Positions 6,640 through 8,216 of a stretch of DNA of 8,216 bases are shown here, one piece after another; within the stretch, counting starts at the first letter, position 1, and each line of letters starts with the position of its first letter. The DNA is from Gammaproteobacteria bacterium (GTDB lineage: Bacteria; Pseudomonadota; Gammaproteobacteria; Steroidobacterales; SZUA-146), in assembly GCA_013002925.1 (NCBI GenBank), contig JABDLQ010000474.1, positions 1 to 8,216 on the forward strand, read 5' to 3'. Both the position numbers and the translations under genes were made by a program. The notes beneath the pieces were generated by a model. That model did not search any database. It was given only the letters and a program-made list of their open reading frames with translations, and was not told where the DNA came from.

Positions 6640-6661
6640 TTCATTCGTTTGGAGATGATTA

Positions 6662-7054
6662 ATGTCGAAGAAAACCCCTGTGAAACCCCTGGCCATGGCT
6701 GTGAGTGCGGCAGTTGCCGGTTCAATGCTTGCGGCTCCTGTTACCAATGCCAGCCCTTTCGCGATGAGCGTCATGGAAAGCGGCTACATGGTAGAACTTG
6801 GTGAAGGCAAGTGCGGCGAAGGCAAATGTGGTGGTGAAAAAGCCAAAGAGCACATGGAAAAAGCCAAAGCCGAAGGTAAATGCGGTGAAGGTAAATGCGG
6901 TGGTGACAAAGCCAAAGAGCACATGGAAAAAGCCAAGGCCGAAGGCAAATGCGGTGAAGGTAAATGCGGCGGTGATAAAGCCAAAGAGCACATGGAAAAA
7001 GCCAAAGCCGAAGGCAAATGTGGTGAAGGCAAATGCGGCGGCGATAACCATTGA
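6662..7054 (+). CDS. hvfA: HvfA-like exported Cys-rich precursor with eight EGKCG motifs
   Basis: The precursor has 130 residues. ATG 6662 follows GGAG (6651-6654) by 7 bases. Residues 1-30 form a Sec-type signal (Lys-rich start, AMAVSAAVAGSMLAAP, cleavage near TNA/SPF). A short linker SPFAMSVMESGYMVELG, typical of the HvfA family, leads into three full 23-residue units plus a partial one. Each has paired EGKCGEGKCGG motifs; the full units add a Lys/Glu-rich helical linker KAKEHMEKAKA. The eight Cys are residues 51, 56, 74, 79, 97, 102, 120 and 125. In characterised HvfA proteins an MNIO (DUF692) enzyme with a partner protein changes EGKCG cysteines into copper-binding oxazolone/thioamide groups. 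No such enzyme lies next to this gene; it is the last gene of a sigma/anti-sigma unit and is followed at once by a terminator. Modification and metal are therefore inferred from family only. Confidence 0.88.
   Translation: MSKKTPVKPLAMAVSAAVAGSMLAAPVTNASPFAMSVMESGYMVELGEGKCGEGKCGGEKAKEHMEKAKAEGKCGEGKCGGDKAKEHMEKAKAEGKCGEGKCGGDKAKEHMEKAKAEGKCGEGKCGGDNH
6803..7051 (+). repeat. 69-bp in-frame tandem repeat, 3.6 copies
   Basis: Units at 6803-6871, 6872-6940 and 6941-7009, plus a partial unit at 7010-7051, encode the 23-residue repeat of the HvfA-like protein. Copies differ almost only at third codon positions (for example GGC/GGT, TGC/TGT, GAC/GAT). The single amino-acid change within the full units is Glu59 in unit 1 against Asp in the later ones. 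Such near identity suggests recent duplication or ongoing correction between copies, and the copy number is likely to vary between strains. Confidence 0.95.
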
Positions 7055-7080
7055 TCTGAATGTCGAACGCGGTAAAATTG

Positions 7081-7110
7081 AAAGGGCCTGGCATTTGCGG
7101 GCCCTTTTTT
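7081..7110 (+). terminator. Strong intrinsic terminator after the HvfA-like gene
   Basis: AAAGGGCC (7081-7088) pairs with GGCCCTTT (7100-7107), an 8-bp stem, and the T-run extends to 7110. Inside the loop GC (7091-7092) can also pair with GC (7097-7098). It starts 27 bases after the stop codon and separates the sigma/anti-sigma/HvfA-like unit from tag. Confidence 0.92.
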
Positions 7111-7123
7111 ATTGGGGGTTTAT

Positions 7124-7714
7124 ATGGTTGAGGGACCAGGACGGTGTCAATGGGCCCTCGGGCAGAGTGACGCCTATATTGCTTACCATGACCAGGAGTG
7201 GGGGGTGCCGGTCTACGATGATCAAACCCACTTTGAGTTTTTGATACTCGAAGGTGCGCAGGCTGGTCTGAGCTGGTCGACTGTTCTCAACAAGCGTGCT
7301 GGCTACCGCAAGAATTTTGCTGAGTTTGACGTACACAAGGTTGCACGATTTACACCGCAGCGAATCGAAAGAATTCTGCTGGATCCGGCTATCGTGCGCA
7401 ATCGACTGAAAGTCAAGTCTGTCATCACGAATGCCAGGTGCTTTATAAAGGTGCAAGAAGAGTTTGACAGTTTTTCCGCATACATCTGGAAGTTTGTCGA
7501 CAACAGGCCAGTGCAGAACCATTGGAAAACTGACGCAGATATTCCGGCCACGAGCAGCGAGTCGGATGCACTGAGTAAAGATTTGAAAAAGCGTGGCTTT
7601 AAATTTGTTGGCAGTACGATCATGTACGCTCATATGCAGGCGACCGGATTGGTCAACGATCATGTGGTCAGCTGTTTCCGATACGCGCCCTGCAAAAAAC
7701 TTGCAAAAAACTGA
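7124..7714 (+). CDS. tag: DNA-3-methyladenine glycosylase I
   Basis: The enzyme removes 3-methyladenine from alkylated DNA and starts base-excision repair in the cytoplasm. At 196 residues it is slightly longer than E. coli Tag (187) and closely alike along its length. The four zinc ligands of the family are in place: Cys8, His22, His180 and Cys184. Tyr21, Glu43 and Trp51 match the base-pocket residues of the E. coli enzyme. Strong signatures are AYHDQEWGVP (20-29), LEGAQAGLSW (42-51), SDALSKDLKKRGFKFVG (147-163) and TGLVNDHVVSC (174-184). ATG 7124 has a GGGGG ribosome-binding site (7114-7118) 5 bases upstream, only a few bases past the preceding terminator. No promoter is obvious, so its transcription start is unclear; it may use readthrough or a promoter inside the upstream gene. 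The CYTH gene follows after 70 bases. Confidence 0.96.
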   Translation: MVEGPGRCQWALGQSDAYIAYHDQEWGVPVYDDQTHFEFLILEGAQAGLSWSTVLNKRAGYRKNFAEFDVHKVARFTPQRIERILLDPAIVRNRLKVKSVITNARCFIKVQEEFDSFSAYIWKFVDNRPVQNHWKTDADIPATSSESDALSKDLKKRGFKFVGSTIMYAHMQATGLVNDHVVSCFRYAPCKKLAKN

Positions 7715-7784
7715 TGGATGGTGCTGATGATTGCCCTGTCAAACTTATTTCCCTTGACTGATCTGCAAGTCGGGATGGGTTGAC

Positions 7785-8216
7785 GTGCCCTGCAACATAG
7801 AAATAAAAGCGAGGTTGAGCGATATCACTGCGACCAGGGGGATCGCTGAACACCTGACAGATCAACCTGCCGAGGAGATTTTTCAGCGCGATACTTTTTT
7901 TGTTACTGCGGACGGACGACTGAAACTGCGAGAGTTTTCCGATGGAAGCGGACAGCTGATTTATTACTGCAGGGAAGACAATCCCGGTCCCAGTGGGTCG
8001 TTCTACCAAATTTCACCTACCGCAGACCCCCACGGACTTCGATGCCTGTTGAGCGAGTCTCTGGGTGTACGTGGTGAGGTGGTTAAAACCAGGCATCTGT
8101 TCATGAAAGGCCGCACGCGTATCCATATTGATTCAGTACAGGGGCTTGGCGATTTTCTGGAGCTGGAGGTCGTGTTGTCGGAAGAAGAAGACCCTCGGCA
8201 TGGCATCGCGCAGGCA
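7785..8216 (+). CDS. CYTH-domain, class IV adenylate cyclase-like protein, 3' end cut by window
   Basis: An open frame of 144 codons runs to the window edge. It begins at GTG 7785; the nearest in-frame stop upstream is TGA 7755-7757, there is no in-frame ATG between, and the purine-rich GGGATGGG (7772-7779) can serve as ribosome-binding site. The translation starts VPCNIEIKARL, the strand-1 motif of CYTH (triphosphate tunnel) enzymes. It goes on with QRDTFFVTADGRLKLREF, SGQLIYYCRED, SLGVRGEVVKTRHLF, GRTRIHIDSVQGLGDFLELE: the Lys/Arg/Glu pattern that lines the tunnel. CYTH proteins act on nucleotide or organic triphosphates with divalent metal; relatives are called CyaB adenylate cyclase or thiamine triphosphatase. 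The first Glu of the usual ExExK is Asn here (NIEIK), which appears common in this CyaB-like subgroup. The actual substrate is not shown. It may be cotranscribed with tag. Confidence 0.9.
   Translation, partial: MPCNIEIKARLSDITATRGIAEHLTDQPAEEIFQRDTFFVTADGRLKLREFSDGSGQLIYYCREDNPGPSGSFYQISPTADPHGLRCLLSESLGVRGEVVKTRHLFMKGRTRIHIDSVQGLGDFLELEVVLSEEEDPRHGIAQA

Noticed and set aside
6624..6649. ECF promoter GGAAC-N17-CGTT directly before the HvfA-like gene
   Set aside because: Transcription would start near 6656, inside or after the ribosome-binding site at 6651-6654, so it cannot be called a functional promoter from sequence alone.
6722..7051. Long minus-strand open frames (Phe-rich or Leu/His-rich) opposite the HvfA-like gene
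   Set aside because: They are shadows of the 69-bp repeat; each is a low-complexity reflection of the coding frame and none has a plausible ribosome-binding site or family match.
6803..7051. Possible CRISPR array because of the regular repeat
   Set aside because: The 69-bp units are direct, in-frame and without unique spacers; they encode a protein repeat.
6662..7054. Metallothionein or BufA (DUF2282) bufferin instead of HvfA
   Set aside because: The strict EGKCG doublets, the signal peptide and the PFAM..ESGYMV linker fit HvfA; metallothioneins lack the signal peptide and DUF2282 bufferins have a different Cys pattern.
6798..7244. Plus-strand frame of 148 codons across the repeat, terminator and start of tag
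   Set aside because: It is Lys/Ala/Asn-rich in a shifted frame of the repeat and runs straight through a strong terminator into tag; not a gene.
7109..7663. Minus-strand frame opposite tag
   Set aside because: The plus strand clearly encodes Tag with all zinc ligands; the opposite frame is a shadow.
7668..8206. Two minus-strand frames at the right end
   Set aside because: They lie opposite the CYTH coding frame, which has strong family motifs and stays open to the window edge.

Overview
The window looks like the chromosome of a gammaproteobacterium. The basis is the gene content: a HemB with the metal-binding cysteines replaced (Pseudomonas-type), an ECF sigma factor paired with a DUF3379-type anti-sigma factor, an HvfA-type Cys-rich exported peptide, a Tag glycosylase very close to the E. 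coli protein, and a CyaB-like CYTH protein. The order or genus cannot be told from sequence reading alone. No insertion sequence, phage gene, CRISPR array, tRNA or rRNA was seen. Both ends of the window cut through genes.

Layout. 1-747 (+): 3' part of a GAF-GGDEF diguanylate cyclase. 748-1235: gene-free, with two adjacent palindromes and an extended -10 promoter candidate. 1236-1769 (+): small membrane-anchored protein with about 22-residue beta-type repeats, function unknown. 1916-3349 (+): exported DUF4139 protein. 3346-4197 (-) and 4200-5216 (-): aroE and hemB, in the order hemB-aroE with a 2-base gap; aroE meets the DUF4139 gene tail to tail with a 4-base overlap. 5217-5350: divergent control region. 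5351-5857, 5885-6604 and 6662-7054 (+): ECF sigma factor, membrane anti-sigma factor, and an HvfA-like precursor with eight EGKCG motifs, closed by a strong intrinsic terminator at 7081-7110. 7124-7714 (+): tag (3-methyladenine DNA glycosylase I). 7785-8216 (+): 5' part of a CYTH-domain (class IV adenylate cyclase-like) protein starting at GTG and running off the window.

The most interesting part is 5351-7110. HvfA-type precursors are known substrates of MNIO (DUF692) enzymes, which turn the Cys of EGKCG motifs into copper-binding groups; they normally sit beside the MNIO (HvfB), its partner protein (HvfC) and often a DoxX-like protein. Here the precursor is instead the last gene of a sigma/anti-sigma unit. 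It is followed at once by a terminator and a DNA-repair gene, so no maturation enzyme is adjacent. A perfect inverted repeat starting GGAAC lies between the anti-sigma gene and the precursor. A reasonable model is a metal- or stress-sensing switch that releases the sigma factor to drive an exported metal-binding peptide, with maturation by enzymes encoded elsewhere; the regulatory link and the metal are inference.
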